Shown here: positions 36,469 through 46,016 of the stretch, piece by piece
How the letters are laid out: each line of letters starts with the position of its first letter
How positions within the stretch are numbered: position 1 is the first letter of the stretch
Assembly (NCBI GenBank): GCA_009773165.1
Contig: WOUZ01000010.1
Coordinates: forward strand, 1-64,000
DNA from: Bacteroidota bacterium
GTDB taxonomy: Bacteria; Bacteroidota; Bacteroidia; Bacteroidales; F082
Length of the DNA: 64,000 nt
Direction: 5' to 3'
Program-made: the position numbers and the translations under genes
The notes under the pieces: model-generated
Told to the model about the DNA's origin: nothing
The model's input: the letters and a program-made list of their open reading frames with translations, nothing else
Database searches by the model: none

Positions 36469-37416
36469 ATGCCACAAATCCTGTTTATTGACACTGCACA
36501 CCCTGTATTACAGCAACGTCTTCAAATTATGGGGTTTAGCTGTGATTTTTTCCCTTCGTACAGCTATGACGACTATCTGGCTATCATTCATAACTACACT
36601 GGAATAGTTGTCAGAAGTAAAATTCCTCTGGATGCATCATTATTAAAACAGGCAACCTCCCTTAGATTTATCGCCAGGGTAGGTGCTGGAATGGAAAACA
36701 TTGATGAAAAAACTGCAGATGATTTAGGTATAGTATGTTTGAATGCACCCGAAGGAAATAGAAATGCTGTTGCCGAACATGCCATGGGTATGCTACTTTC
36801 ACTTTTGAATCATTTGACAAGAGTCGACGCTGAAGTGCGCCAGGGTATTTGGAAAAGAGCTGAAAACAGAGGCCATGAAATAAAACATAAAACAATTTCT
36901 ATCCTTGGTTATGGGAATACTGGTAGTGCCTTTGCTCAAAAACTTTCTGGGTTTGAAACCTTTACTTTGGCCTATGATAAGTACAAATCAGGGTTCTCAA
37001 ATGCCTTTGTAAATGAGGCTACTATGGAACAGATTTTTGCTGAGACGGATATTCTCAGTTTACATCTTCCTCTGACAGAAGAAACGAAATGGCTTGTCGA
37101 TGCGGCTTTTATCAAACGTTTTGCTAAACCATTCTATCTTATCAATACTGCAAGGGGCCAGATTGTTCGGACAAGCGACGTAATATATGCCTTGAACGAA
37201 GGCAGGATTCTTGGAGCTTGTTTTGATGTTCTGGAATATGAGAAGTTTTCGTTTGAAGATATACAATCTCAAACTTTGCCGCAAGCTTTTCAAACATTAC
37301 TTAGCATGCCTAATGTCCTGTTGAGTCCGCACATTGCTGGCTGGACACATGAGTCTCATCTTAAAATGGCTGAGGTTCTTGCCGATAAGATTGAGAATCT
37401 GATAAATAAGAAGTAA
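36469..37416 (+). CDS. D-2-hydroxyacid dehydrogenase (phosphoglycerate dehydrogenase-like)
   Basis: The 315-residue protein of the D-isomer-specific family has the NAD-binding motif GYGNTGSA (147-154) and the catalytic set R229 (NTARG), E258 (DVLEYE) and H288 (SPHIAGWT). The first strand RSKIPLD and the VGAGMENID segment are typical. It oxidises or reduces a 2-hydroxyacid such as 3-phosphoglycerate; no ACT domain is present, so specificity is open. ATG 36469 gives the natural N-terminus. A TGTTTATTGACACT string just upstream (36424-36437) repeats codons near its own start (36482-36495). A strong bidirectional terminator follows. Confidence 0.88.
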   Translation: MPQILFIDTAHPVLQQRLQIMGFSCDFFPSYSYDDYLAIIHNYTGIVVRSKIPLDASLLKQATSLRFIARVGAGMENIDEKTADDLGIVCLNAPEGNRNAVAEHAMGMLLSLLNHLTRVDAEVRQGIWKRAENRGHEIKHKTISILGYGNTGSAFAQKLSGFETFTLAYDKYKSGFSNAFVNEATMEQIFAETDILSLHLPLTEETKWLVDAAFIKRFAKPFYLINTARGQIVRTSDVIYALNEGRILGACFDVLEYEKFSFEDIQSQTLPQAFQTLLSMPNVLLSPHIAGWTHESHLKMAEVLADKIENLINKK

Positions 37417-37455
37417 AAAAAGAGGCTGTTTTGAACAAAAACAGCCTCTTTTTTT
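37417..37455. terminator. bidirectional rho-independent terminator
   Basis: An inverted repeat with arms AGAGGCTGTTTT and AAAACAGCCTCT encloses a few bases. A-runs on the left and T-runs on the right serve both directions. It lies between the convergent dehydrogenase and phosphofructokinase genes. Confidence 0.9.
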
Positions 37456-37459
37456 GAAA

Positions 37460-38677
37460 TTACCAATTCAATATTTTTTTGAAATCGTATTCTTCCGGAT
37501 TATCAAGATAGGCTCGTGCAGCAACATAATCATCTTCACCAATATACTGCATGCCGTTTTCGAACACTAGTTTGGTTTTTTCGCCGTGCATATTGACTAA
37601 ACGTGGTCTTACTTTTCCGTTTTCATCTTCAACATCTTTAAGATACAATGGCGCAGCATTCCCAGCTGGGTCCGATGTTACCATTGCTCCGGTTATCCCT
37701 TGGTCGTAAAGTGCTTTCACGCCGTAACCCAATAAGCCGCAGTACATCAAGTCGAAAGCAGTAGGCCTGACACAGCGCAACTCATAACCCAGTTCAACCG
37801 GGCGACTTTTTATATTCAGTTTAAGCTCTTTCAACTTATATTGTAATAACATATTGTAGATGTGTGCTTTACTAACATTTCCAAGTTCGGGGTGACCATG
37901 ATCATCAAACGTGAAATTTACACCTGAAGAAACAATTTCTTCATCCGTCATGAAATGAAACACACCTTCACTAACAACTGCAGCACCATATTGTATACCG
38001 AGCATTTTTCGTTTAACCATCGACGAAATAATCAATCGGGTGATTTTGTCAAAAGTAACGGTCGTTTTATAAAACATCTCAGGGATGATAATCATCGGAT
38101 AATGACAGGCCGCACCAATACCAAATGCGAGATGGCCTGCTTCACGTCCCATTGCAGAAACAACAAACCAGTTACCGCTTGTGCGTGCATCTTCATACAC
38201 GGTTTGTGCAATACGTACCCCTTCATCTTTGGCTGAGTAATAACCAAATGTAGGGGACCCTTCTGGCAAAGGAAGGTCATTATCAATAGTTTTTGGTACG
38301 TGGAGGTTCTGAATTTTGAAATTATTCTCTGTAAGATATTTTGAAATTCTGTTTGCTGTTGAGGCAGTATCATCACCGCCAATAGTCACCAAAAGCTTTA
38401 CATTGTTCTGAATAAAAAAGCGTGTTGTAAACTCTGCATCTTTCGGTTTATAACGGCTCATTTGGATGGCTGATCCACCTTGTTTTTGAATGTCATCAGC
38501 AAAAGCAAAGTCAAATTCAATCATTTCAGGATTTTCTGCAAAAAGACTTTTATACCCACCATGAAGCCCAATGACCCTGTAGCCACTTTGTAGAAATACT
38601 TTAGCTACAGTACTTATGACGGTATTGATACCTGGTGCCGGACCACCACCGGCTAAAATTACGATAGAAGATTTCAT
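37460..38677 (-). CDS. pfp: 6-phosphofructokinase, PPi-dependent type
   Basis: The 405-residue enzyme phosphorylates fructose 6-phosphate in glycolysis. GGDDT (100-104), with aspartate where ATP-using enzymes have GGDGS, and PKTIDND (128-134), with its lysine, are the residues associated with pyrophosphate as phosphoryl donor. GGGPAPGIN (10-18) and SAMGREAGHLA are further signatures. PPi use makes the step reversible. A near-perfect Bacteroidota promoter box lies just upstream on this strand, and the gene is monocistronic. Confidence 0.92.
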   Translation of the reverse strand: MKSSIVILAGGGPAPGINTVISTVAKVFLQSGYRVIGLHGGYKSLFAENPEMIEFDFAFADDIQKQGGSAIQMSRYKPKDAEFTTRFFIQNNVKLLVTIGGDDTASTANRISKYLTENNFKIQNLHVPKTIDNDLPLPEGSPTFGYYSAKDEGVRIAQTVYEDARTSGNWFVVSAMGREAGHLAFGIGAACHYPMIIIPEMFYKTTVTFDKITRLIISSMVKRKMLGIQYGAAVVSEGVFHFMTDEEIVSSGVNFTFDDHGHPELGNVSKAHIYNMLLQYKLKELKLNIKSRPVELGYELRCVRPTAFDLMYCGLLGYGVKALYDQGITGAMVTSDPAGNAAPLYLKDVEDENGKVRPRLVNMHGEKTKLVFENGMQYIGEDDYVAARAYLDNPEEYDFKKILNW

Positions 38678-38693
38678 TTTTTAAAAATTTTAG

Positions 38694-38701
38694 CAAATAT
38701 A
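38694..38701 (-). promoter_or_regulatory. Bacteroidota -7 promoter box of pfp
   Basis: On the minus strand the sequence reads TATATTTG, a full match to TAnnTTTG, 16 nt before the pfp start codon. This implies a very short leader. No clear -33 TTTG was seen. Confidence 0.45.
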
Positions 38702-38879
38702 TACGATTCAATCATTTCATCCATTATTACTAAAACAAGAGAGTAATGTTTTGTGCAAAAAAGCAAAATTTTCAATCTGGATGAATTTCTAAGAAATTGC
38801 TTTTCAAGCAGATAGAAATCATTAATATTTATCTGGCACAATCGTCTGCATAGAATACCCGTCTTTTATAAAAAAAAAT

Positions 38880-38887
38880 TACTTTTG
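38880..38887 (+). promoter_or_regulatory. Bacteroidota -7 promoter box of the subtilase gene
   Basis: TACTTTTG matches TAnnTTTG exactly and lies 27 nt before the ATG at 38915. The upstream -33 element is not obvious. Confidence 0.45.
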
Positions 38888-38914
38888 TCCTGTTAACTAC
38901 AACACATTCAGATC

Positions 38915-41653
38915 ATGAAGCATATCTTGTACAAAACAGCTCTAGTGCTGTTGGCGCTGATGTTGGCTCTGCCTTCATTTGCCCAGGTTGAAACGAACAC
39001 AGAAGCGCTTAGGCAGATTGCCAAAGAGCAGGAAAAAGAGTGGAAACAAAAACAAAAACGCGTAAGCGAATACGCTAAAGAACATAAAATCGAGATCAGG
39101 CAAGAGTCTGACAATGGAACAATTATTGAATTGATCGATGTCATCGATGGCCAGCCGATTTATTACAAAACTGATAATGTAGGTGCTGCTATTACAACCC
39201 GTGCCAATCAATTGTGGCAAGGGGGCAGTGTTGGGGTTGTTATTGAAGGTGAAGGCTATAGTAAGGTTGGAATTTGGGATGGCGGAGCAGTTCGCCGAAC
39301 TCACCAGGAATTTAACAATACTGGCGTTCAACGTGTAACACAACCTGATAATGTTACATCACAGTCTGCTCATTCTACACACGTTGCAGGTACTATTGTT
39401 GCCGGTGGAGTTAATAATAATGCCAAAGGTATGGCTCACAAAGCACAGTTGAAAGCTTATGACTGGAACAGCGTTGAAACAGAAATGTCAACTGCTGCGA
39501 CTGCCGGTATGGAAATATCAAACCATTCATGGGGTCAGATTAGAGGTTGGAATCAAAATGAATCAACTGGTGCATGGACATGGGCTGGCTCCACAAGTGT
39601 TTCGCCTATTGAAGACTATTTATTCGGGTTTTATAATTCGCAGGCTCGTACCTGGGATTTAATCGCCTACAATGCACCATTTTTTCTTATCACAAAATCA
39701 GCTGGTAATGATCGTGGCGATGGCCCTTCAAATGCCGGTACGAATGGTGAACCAGAAAAAGATGGCGGAATAGATGGATATGATTGTATTGGCGGTTCAG
39801 GAAACAGCAAAAACATCCTCAGCGTGGGAGCTGTAAACGAAGTTCTCAATTATACAGGGCCATCCAATGTAGTAATGAGCAGTTTCTCTGGCTGGGGACC
39901 AACTGATGATGGACGTATCAAACCTGATATCGTTGGAAAGGGTGTCAATGTATATTCAACCAATTCAAGTAATAATACATCTTATACTACCATGAGTGGC
40001 ACAAGTATGTCATCTCCAAATGTTGTTGGCAGCATGACACTTCTGCAACAGCTTTATCAAGAAACCCATGGTGGGACACCAATGAGATCTTCAACATTAA
40101 AAGGCCTCGTAACACATACTGCTGATGAAGCAGGCGCAAACCCAGGCCCGGATTACCGTTTTGGATGGGGACTGATGAATACAGCACGTGCTGCTGATAT
40201 CATTATTGAAGATCAGGTGCAAACTGTAATTGATGAAGTTGTTCTTGCAAATAATCAAAATTATATCCGCGATATTACTATCGATGGTGTTGAACCACTA
40301 CGTATTACTATTTGCTGGACCGACAAGCAAGGTAATGTTCAAACTGCAGCTTTAAATAACAGAACTCCCTCAATCGTTCATGATCTTGATCTTAGAGTTG
40401 TGGATGAAAGTCTGAATGTTTATTATCCTTACAAACTTGATCCGGACAATCCAACTCTTGCTGCTACTACAGATTCAAAGAATTTTGTTGATAATGTTGA
40501 ACAAGTTTATATTCCAACGCCGGCTGCAGGAACTTATACAATTATTGTTGATCATGCCGGAAGTTTAACTGCTGACCAGGTTTTTTCAATTATTATTTCT
40601 GGTATTGATGAGTTCAATAGTCTTCCTGAATGTTCAGCAGGTTTAATTAGTCCGGTAAATGGCGCTGATGGAGCATTCCTAAATCATAAAGTAACCTGGG
40701 AAACAGCATTGTTTGCTTCAGCTTATGATGTATATTTTGGTACCGATGGTGGTGGTGTTACCCCCCCTACAAATATGCTGAATGGTGTAACAGTTTCTGA
40801 TAATTTCTTCCGTCAAAACCTTGAACCTCTTACCACTTATTATGTAATGGTAAAACCCCGCAATACTTTTGGAGTTGCTGAGTGCCAAACCATTTATAGT
40901 TTTACAACTATGGATGTGATTACAAATTATCCTTATGAAATGACGGTTGAAGGAGTTACAACTCCTGCATTACCTGATTATTGGACCTCAATTGATAGCG
41001 GTTTACTGAATTGGACTACCACTTCTTTGATTGGTTATAACAGTTCAAAAGCTTTTGCTTGTTATTCTCAGAACGGACAAGCCCAGGTGCTGAATAACTG
41101 GTTGATTTCACCTCCATTTCAAGTGAGTGCAGCAAAAGAGTATAAGCTTACTTATGCCTACAGGTGCTTCTTCCCAACAACACCGGAATCAATGAAAGTT
41201 GCCTGGGGAACAGCTGCTGATGCTGAAAATCTTTCTAATATACTATTTGACAGTCAAACGATTAGTGATCAAAACTGGTTGGTTGGTAGTCATGTGATTG
41301 TTCCTGGTGTTGATGACCATATTTTTGTAGGTTGGCACGCTTATACCCCAAGTGGTATGGGACAGTTTGTTGATGGAATTAAGTTAGAAGATTGGGGTGC
41401 AGTTGGCGTTGAAGAAAGTGTTGAAAAGCAAATCAGTGTGAATTATGCTGCTGGTCAACTCATAATTGAGTCTCAGCTTGGCTTAGGCAATATGTTACTT
41501 TCGATTACTGGTGCCAGTGGCCAAACACTACTTAATGAAAGCATGCCAAAAGCTACACGTTTTTCTAAAGCCATTTCGCTTAAAAAGGGATTGTATATCA
41601 TCACAGTTAAAGGTGATGGGTTTGAAAAAAATACCAAAATCCTTGTCAATTAA
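38915..41653 (+). CDS. secreted subtilisin-like (S8) serine protease with T9SS-type C-terminal tail
   Basis: The 912-residue protein has a signal peptide (residues 1-23, ending SFA). Its catalytic domain has D122 (GIWDGG), H153 (AHSTHVAG) and S364 (GTSMSSPN). After it come a beta-sandwich that is jelly-roll-like (about 430-570), a fibronectin III-like segment (about 580-670) and a cleaved-adhesin/choice-of-anchor-like domain (about 675-830). The last 80 residues, with GLYIITVKGDG and a short basic end, resemble a type IX secretion sorting domain. It is probably exported to the cell surface or medium to degrade protein. A promoter box precedes it and a terminator follows, so it is monocistronic. 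Confidence 0.92.
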   Translation: MKHILYKTALVLLALMLALPSFAQVETNTEALRQIAKEQEKEWKQKQKRVSEYAKEHKIEIRQESDNGTIIELIDVIDGQPIYYKTDNVGAAITTRANQLWQGGSVGVVIEGEGYSKVGIWDGGAVRRTHQEFNNTGVQRVTQPDNVTSQSAHSTHVAGTIVAGGVNNNAKGMAHKAQLKAYDWNSVETEMSTAATAGMEISNHSWGQIRGWNQNESTGAWTWAGSTSVSPIEDYLFGFYNSQARTWDLIAYNAPFFLITKSAGNDRGDGPSNAGTNGEPEKDGGIDGYDCIGGSGNSKNILSVGAVNEVLNYTGPSNVVMSSFSGWGPTDDGRIKPDIVGKGVNVYSTNSSNNTSYTTMSGTSMSSPNVVGSMTLLQQLYQETHGGTPMRSSTLKGLVTHTADEAGANPGPDYRFGWGLMNTARAADIIIEDQVQTVIDEVVLANNQNYIRDITIDGVEPLRITICWTDKQGNVQTAALNNRTPSIVHDLDLRVVDESLNVYYPYKLDPDNPTLAATTDSKNFVDNVEQVYIPTPAAGTYTIIVDHAGSLTADQVFSIIISGIDEFNSLPECSAGLISPVNGADGAFLNHKVTWETALFASAYDVYFGTDGGGVTPPTNMLNGVTVSDNFFRQNLEPLTTYYVMVKPRNTFGVAECQTIYSFTTMDVITNYPYEMTVEGVTTPALPDYWTSIDSGLLNWTTTSLIGYNSSKAFACYSQNGQAQVLNNWLISPPFQVSAAKEYKLTYAYRCFFPTTPESMKVAWGTAADAENLSNILFDSQTISDQNWLVGSHVIVPGVDDHIFVGWHAYTPSGMGQFVDGIKLEDWGAVGVEESVEKQISVNYAAGQLIIESQLGLGNMLLSITGASGQTLLNESMPKATRFSKAISLKKGLYIITVKGDGFEKNTKILVN

Positions 41654-41673
41654 GAACTTATGATTTATTTAAG

Positions 41674-41706
41674 AAATGTCCTGCAATTTGCAGGACATTT
41701 TTTTTG
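41674..41706 (+). terminator. rho-independent terminator after the subtilase gene
   Basis: Arms AAATGTCCTGC (41674-41684) and GCAGGACATTT (41690-41700) enclose the loop AATTT and are followed by a T-run. Confidence 0.92.
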
Positions 41707-41968
41707 CTTCATATTTCAAGAGTTATTGGAAGCTTTTTGTATATGTTTATGATCTTATGAACGCTCTTGATTGGTCGGGTTGTAAAGATAAGTTTTAAGA
41801 TCAGGTGTGATTTTTCTTTCATAATTCGTCTATTAATAAAAATGTTCTAACTACTTCTTTAAGGAACATCAATCTGCTATTAATAAAAAGTACAATGGAT
41901 CAAAAAATAGTAGATTTGCTGTAGCAAAAGCTTGAAACGATTTTTAATAAAGTTTTATAATACTAACT
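41707..41968. promoter_or_regulatory. intergenic region with possible promoter of the EEP-family gene
   Basis: TAGATTTG at 41911-41918 matches TAnnTTTG and lies 50 nt before the ATG at 41969. It overlaps a small inverted repeat, TTTGCT/AGCAAA (41915-41928), which could be an operator or coincidence. Nothing else is recognised. Confidence 0.35.
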
Positions 41969-42826
41969 ATGAAACGATTTTTAATACTATCACTTTTAAT
42001 TTGGCTGTTTTCGGTTGGAAATCAGGTTGTGCAATCGCAAGGTTCGATGAATATTATGACATTCAATATTCGACTTGATCACGAAGGAGATGGACAGCAT
42101 AATTGGCGTTACCGAAAAAATTATGCTGCTGAATTACTTGTAAATGAAAGTGTTGATATTGTTGGTACACAGGAAGTTTTAAAAAATCAATTGGATGATT
42201 TACTAGAACTGTCACCCCAATATGCCTATGTTGGCGTTGGAAGGTTCGATGGCAAAACAGGAGGGGAGTATAGCGCAATACTTTACAAAAGAAACAGGTT
42301 TGAGGTAATTCGATCCGGGAACTTCTGGCTGAGCGAAACCCCCGACAGTATAGGTTCAAAGGGCTGGGATGCTGCTTGTGAGCGAATTGTTACATGGGCC
42401 ATTTTTAACGACCTGAGCACCGGAGAATCTTTTGCTTTTTTTAATACGCATTTCGACCATATGGGTCAGATTGCCCGAATTAAAAGTGCGGAATTGATAG
42501 TGGAAAAAGCTCATCAAATAGCAGAAAATTTACCAGTGATTTTGTGCGGTGATTTCAATGGGTCGCCTGATTCAAAACCTATTCAGAGTATCTTAGAGAG
42601 CGGTTGGTTGAAAAACACTTATTCAATAGCAAATCGTAAATCCGGACCTTCCTGGAGTTTTCATGATTTTGGCCGGCTACCAGTCGATCAGCGACAACTC
42701 ATTGATTTTATTTTTGTTACAGATTCATTTCAAGTGTTAAGTTATAAAAATATTTTCAAGGAAATCAACAATACGTTTTATTCGGACCACAATCCAATTG
42801 TCGTCCAGATGTTAATTGCTGACTAA
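41969..42826 (+). CDS. secreted endonuclease/exonuclease/phosphatase-family protein
   Basis: The 285-residue protein has an N-terminal signal peptide (LILSLLIWLFSVGNQVVQSQ) followed by the EEP metal-dependent fold. It shows MTFNIRLD, GTQEVLKNQ with the metal-binding glutamate, CGDFNGSPDS and the final SDHNPI. Members cleave phosphodiesters in nucleic acids, phospholipids or inositol phosphates; the secreted Bacteroidota type is often labelled endonuclease, but the substrate is unknown. It may form a secreted phosphate-scavenging group with the next two genes. Confidence 0.88.
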   Translation: MKRFLILSLLIWLFSVGNQVVQSQGSMNIMTFNIRLDHEGDGQHNWRYRKNYAAELLVNESVDIVGTQEVLKNQLDDLLELSPQYAYVGVGRFDGKTGGEYSAILYKRNRFEVIRSGNFWLSETPDSIGSKGWDAACERIVTWAIFNDLSTGESFAFFNTHFDHMGQIARIKSAELIVEKAHQIAENLPVILCGDFNGSPDSKPIQSILESGWLKNTYSIANRKSGPSWSFHDFGRLPVDQRQLIDFIFVTDSFQVLSYKNIFKEINNTFYSDHNPIVVQMLIAD

Positions 42827-42962
42827 AATTAAATAATGCAATTTCCGTGTAAACTCAATCATTCAGCTATGCGGTTACAAAAGAAAAATCTCATGAATTA
42901 TTTGCGATTTCATCCTTTTAAAATTGAATGAAAAGAGAATAAAAAAACACCTAACATAAAAA

Positions 42963-44441
42963 ATGAGCAGTATGAAATTCATTTTATCATCATTTTTAGC
43001 TGTAAGCATGATACTTACAAGCTTTTTTGTATTTGGAGACAATAATCCTTCAATAGATAAAACTACTGAATTGAAGTTTTCACAAAACAAAAAGTTTAAA
43101 ATCAGCCAGTTTACCGATATTCATTGGGATAGCAATCAAATTGAAAACTGTAGGCTCGTTTCTGAAACCATCACTAAAGTTTTATCTGATGAGTCACCTG
43201 ATTTGGTTATACTAACTGGAGATATTGTGACAAACGACCCTGCTATAAACGGATGGTTAGAGTTATCTTCAATATTTAATAAAGCTAAGGTAAATTGGAC
43301 AGTAGTTTTGGGAAATCACGATGATGAAACATCCTTATCCCGAAAACAGATTTTTGAACTGCTCGAACAACAACCTGGTTTTGTTGGAGATGCTGGTTAT
43401 GTTTCAGGTGCTGGAAATTACATCCTTCCTTTATTATCTGCGAATGAAGATACCCTATCTGCTTTACTTTATGGCTTTGATTCTCAAGGGTATTCAAAGG
43501 ATAAAACGATTGGTTATTACGATTGGGTTAAATTTGATCAGATTCAATGGTATCGCCAGAAAAGTGCTGAATATACGCTTGCCAATAAAGGAATCCCTTT
43601 GCCATCTTTAGCCTTCTTTCACATTCCAACTCTTGAATACAAAGAAGTTGCAACAAGTCCCGCAATGATGGGTATTAAGGGAGAAGGAGTCTCATCAGCA
43701 GTTTTAAATCCCGGACTGATAACAGCTTTTATCGAAATGGGAGATGTGATGGGTACTTTTGTTGGGCATGATCATGATAATAATTACATAGGGATCTTTT
43801 ACGATGTTGCATTAGCCTACGGTCAGAAAACGGGAGCAAACTCATATGGTAGTCTGCCAAGAGGAGCGCGGATTATTGAATTGACTGAAGGTGAACGAGG
43901 TTTCAATACCTGGATCAGAACTGCTGAGGGCGAGGCTTTTCATTATAATTATCCCTTTGGATTGAGTTTTAAAGAAGATGAGATCAGTTTTTTACCTGCT
44001 GGTGATTCTTCCTTTTTAGTTCAGGGTATAAATGTTTCGTTTTTTGATGGTAGTTTTCAGTCTTCAGAAGATTTAGCTAAAGAGACACCGTCTGGAACCT
44101 GGGTTTCAAAAAATATAACACTCAATGAAGTTCAATCTACTGATAACTTTGGATTAGTTTTTGAAGGACATATTCATATTTCCCATAAAGGGTACTATCG
44201 TTTTTATACTTTATCAGATGATGGATCAAGGCTTTACGTTGGGAATAAACTTGTTGTGAATAATGACGGGGCTCATGGAATAACAAAAGCTGAAGGGATT
44301 GTTGCTCTTGAAGCAGGTTATCACTCTTTTAGAGTAGAGTACTTTGAAACAACAGGCGATCAGTTTTTGGAGGTGGGGTTTTCAAGTTTGAAAATCATGG
44401 AGCAATCAATACCAGCGGGGATATTGTTTTATAAAGAATAA
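42963..44441 (+). CDS. secreted metallophosphoesterase with C-terminal PA14 domain
   Basis: The 492-residue protein (ATG 42972 is an equally good start) has a signal peptide and a calcineurin-like phosphoesterase domain. That domain has QFTDIHWD, ILTGDIVTN, VLGNHDDE and FVGHDHDNN, supplying the two-metal site, in the order seen in purple-acid-phosphatase-like enzymes. Residues of about 350-492 form a PA14 domain (YRFYTLSDDGSRLYVG, AGYHSFRVEYFE), often a carbohydrate-binding module. The enzyme could act on phosphorylated glycans or nucleotides outside the cytoplasm. It lies 25 bp before the SGNH esterase gene. Confidence 0.88.
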   Translation: MSSMKFILSSFLAVSMILTSFFVFGDNNPSIDKTTELKFSQNKKFKISQFTDIHWDSNQIENCRLVSETITKVLSDESPDLVILTGDIVTNDPAINGWLELSSIFNKAKVNWTVVLGNHDDETSLSRKQIFELLEQQPGFVGDAGYVSGAGNYILPLLSANEDTLSALLYGFDSQGYSKDKTIGYYDWVKFDQIQWYRQKSAEYTLANKGIPLPSLAFFHIPTLEYKEVATSPAMMGIKGEGVSSAVLNPGLITAFIEMGDVMGTFVGHDHDNNYIGIFYDVALAYGQKTGANSYGSLPRGARIIELTEGERGFNTWIRTAEGEAFHYNYPFGLSFKEDEISFLPAGDSSFLVQGINVSFFDGSFQSSEDLAKETPSGTWVSKNITLNEVQSTDNFGLVFEGHIHISHKGYYRFYTLSDDGSRLYVGNKLVVNNDGAHGITKAEGIVALEAGYHSFRVEYFETTGDQFLEVGFSSLKIMEQSIPAGILFYKE

Positions 44442-44466
44442 TTAGTCTTTACCTAAAATTAGTGGT

Positions 44467-45150
44467 ATGAGAACCATTAGCTTAATAATCATGATGTTGT
44501 TAGTACAAACGGTTGATTCACAATCCCAGTCCTGGGCTAATCTTGAACGTTATAGCGAAGATAATATGAAATTGAAAGAATCCTCTGTCATTTCTGACCG
44601 TGTGGTTTTCATGGGCAACTCTATTACCGAGGGATGGAGCGATCACATGCCTGAATTTTTTCAGGGCAAGCCTTTTGTCAACCGCGGAATCAGTGGTCAG
44701 ACAACGCCTCAGATGCTTCTAAGATTCAGACAAGATGTTATTGATCTTCAGCCTGTTGTTGTAGTTATCCTGGCAGGCGTAAACGATATTGCTGAAAATA
44801 CAGGTCCTGCCACACTGGAAGAGATTTTTGGCAATATTTGTTCAATGGCAGAGCTTGCTAAAGTTCATCATATCAAGGTTGTTTTATGTGCTGTGCTTCC
44901 AGCATATGATTTTCCGTGGAAACCTGGCATGAAACCGGCATCCAAAATCATTGCTCTCAATAAAATGATTGAAAAGTATGCGCTGGAACAAAACCATACC
45001 TATCTGGATTACCATAGTCCAATGACTGATGAACAATCCGGACTTAAAGCAGAATACACTTATGATGGTGTTCATCCAAACAGAAAAGGCTATTTGCTTA
45101 TGGCTGAATTAGTGAATGCGGCTCTAGAAAAAACTCTTAAAGAAAATTAA
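44467..45150 (+). CDS. secreted SGNH/GDSL-type esterase
   Basis: The 227-residue protein has a short signal peptide. The four SGNH blocks are visible: FMGNSITEGW (nucleophile serine), RGISGQTTPQM (glycine), AGVNDIAENTG (asparagine) and DGVHPNRKGY (aspartate and histidine). Such enzymes deacylate carbohydrates or lipids. Close spacing to the phosphoesterase gene suggests co-expression, perhaps to trim decorated polysaccharide or glycolipid. Confidence 0.9.
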   Translation: MRTISLIIMMLLVQTVDSQSQSWANLERYSEDNMKLKESSVISDRVVFMGNSITEGWSDHMPEFFQGKPFVNRGISGQTTPQMLLRFRQDVIDLQPVVVVILAGVNDIAENTGPATLEEIFGNICSMAELAKVHHIKVVLCAVLPAYDFPWKPGMKPASKIIALNKMIEKYALEQNHTYLDYHSPMTDEQSGLKAEYTYDGVHPNRKGYLLMAELVNAALEKTLKEN

Positions 45151-45477
45151 GTGATTAGAAGCGTGCGTTTTTTATCGGTAAGAAACCATTTCGTCTGTAA
45201 ATTCATTCTGAATTAATCAGTTCGTCAAATGTATATATATCAATAGCTTTCAACTTTAAAAAGGATACATTTTAGTTTTGTGTGTTTCACTGAGTGAAAT
45301 GCAAGTGAGCATAAGTTTTCCATTTACCGTTTTTTCTTACCATTACATTTTCAGCATCTTATATCTAAAACTTATTTAGATTGAATATAAATTGCTGCTA
45401 ATCAGCATTTAAAGTAATCCGTACGTAAAAATATCTCTACTTTAGTTCACGCAAAAAATGAATTAATAAACTGAGAT
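45151..45477. other. intergenic region upstream of the NuoE-like operon
   Basis: No gene is visible in 327 bp. TACTTTAG at 45438-45445, one mismatch from TAnnTTTG and 32 nt before the ATG, is the best promoter candidate. No terminator hairpin was found for the upstream esterase gene. Confidence 0.35.
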
Positions 45478-46005
45478 ATGCGAATCAATCGTATTGCTGT
45501 CGGAGAGAACATCTCACTTGATCAAAGTTTGGATATGCTTCCTTTGGAGCCTGTTTTCAAGAAATACAAAAACAAACACGGTAGCCTTATCCCATTGCTT
45601 CAAGCTGCGCAAACGCATTTTGGCTATTTACCTGGTCAGGTTTTTCAGATGATTGCTGATGAGACAGGAATTCCGGTGGCTGACATTTATGGGGTTGCTA
45701 CCTTTTATGCACAATTTAGGCTGAAGCCTGTTGGAAAAAACATAATAAAAGTGTGTCACGGTACAGCCTGCCATGTGCAAAATGCCAATTCGATAACTGA
45801 GGCAATGCGCAATGAACTTCATTTGAAAGATGGAGAGACCACTCCGGATGGCTTATTCACTCTGGAGTCAGTAGCTTGCCTCGGGTGCTGTTCATTAGCA
45901 CCGGTAATGATGATAGGAGATAACACTTATGGCAAATTGAATGGAAAGTCAGCTGTAAAAATCGTGCGTGAGATTAAAATGAATGCTTCAGTCGGTAAGC
46001 AATAA
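45478..46005 (+). CDS. NuoE/HndA-like [2Fe-2S] subunit
   Basis: The 175-residue subunit has the thioredoxin-like 24-kDa fold of complex I NuoE, with cluster ligands C93 and C98 (CHGTAC) and C134 and C138 (CLGCC). YGVATFYAQF is the usual landmark. In soluble multi-enzyme complexes this subunit passes electrons to or from the flavin subunit. It is the first gene of a three-gene operon without any membrane complex I genes. Confidence 0.93.
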   Translation: MRINRIAVGENISLDQSLDMLPLEPVFKKYKNKHGSLIPLLQAAQTHFGYLPGQVFQMIADETGIPVADIYGVATFYAQFRLKPVGKNIIKVCHGTACHVQNANSITEAMRNELHLKDGETTPDGLFTLESVACLGCCSLAPVMMIGDNTYGKLNGKSAVKIVREIKMNASVGKQ

Positions 46006-46016
46006 CACTTTTTCAA

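Noticed and set aside
38915-41653. Gingipain-like adhesin
   Set aside because: The catalytic triad is of S8 subtilisin type (D122, H153, S364), not a cysteine protease.
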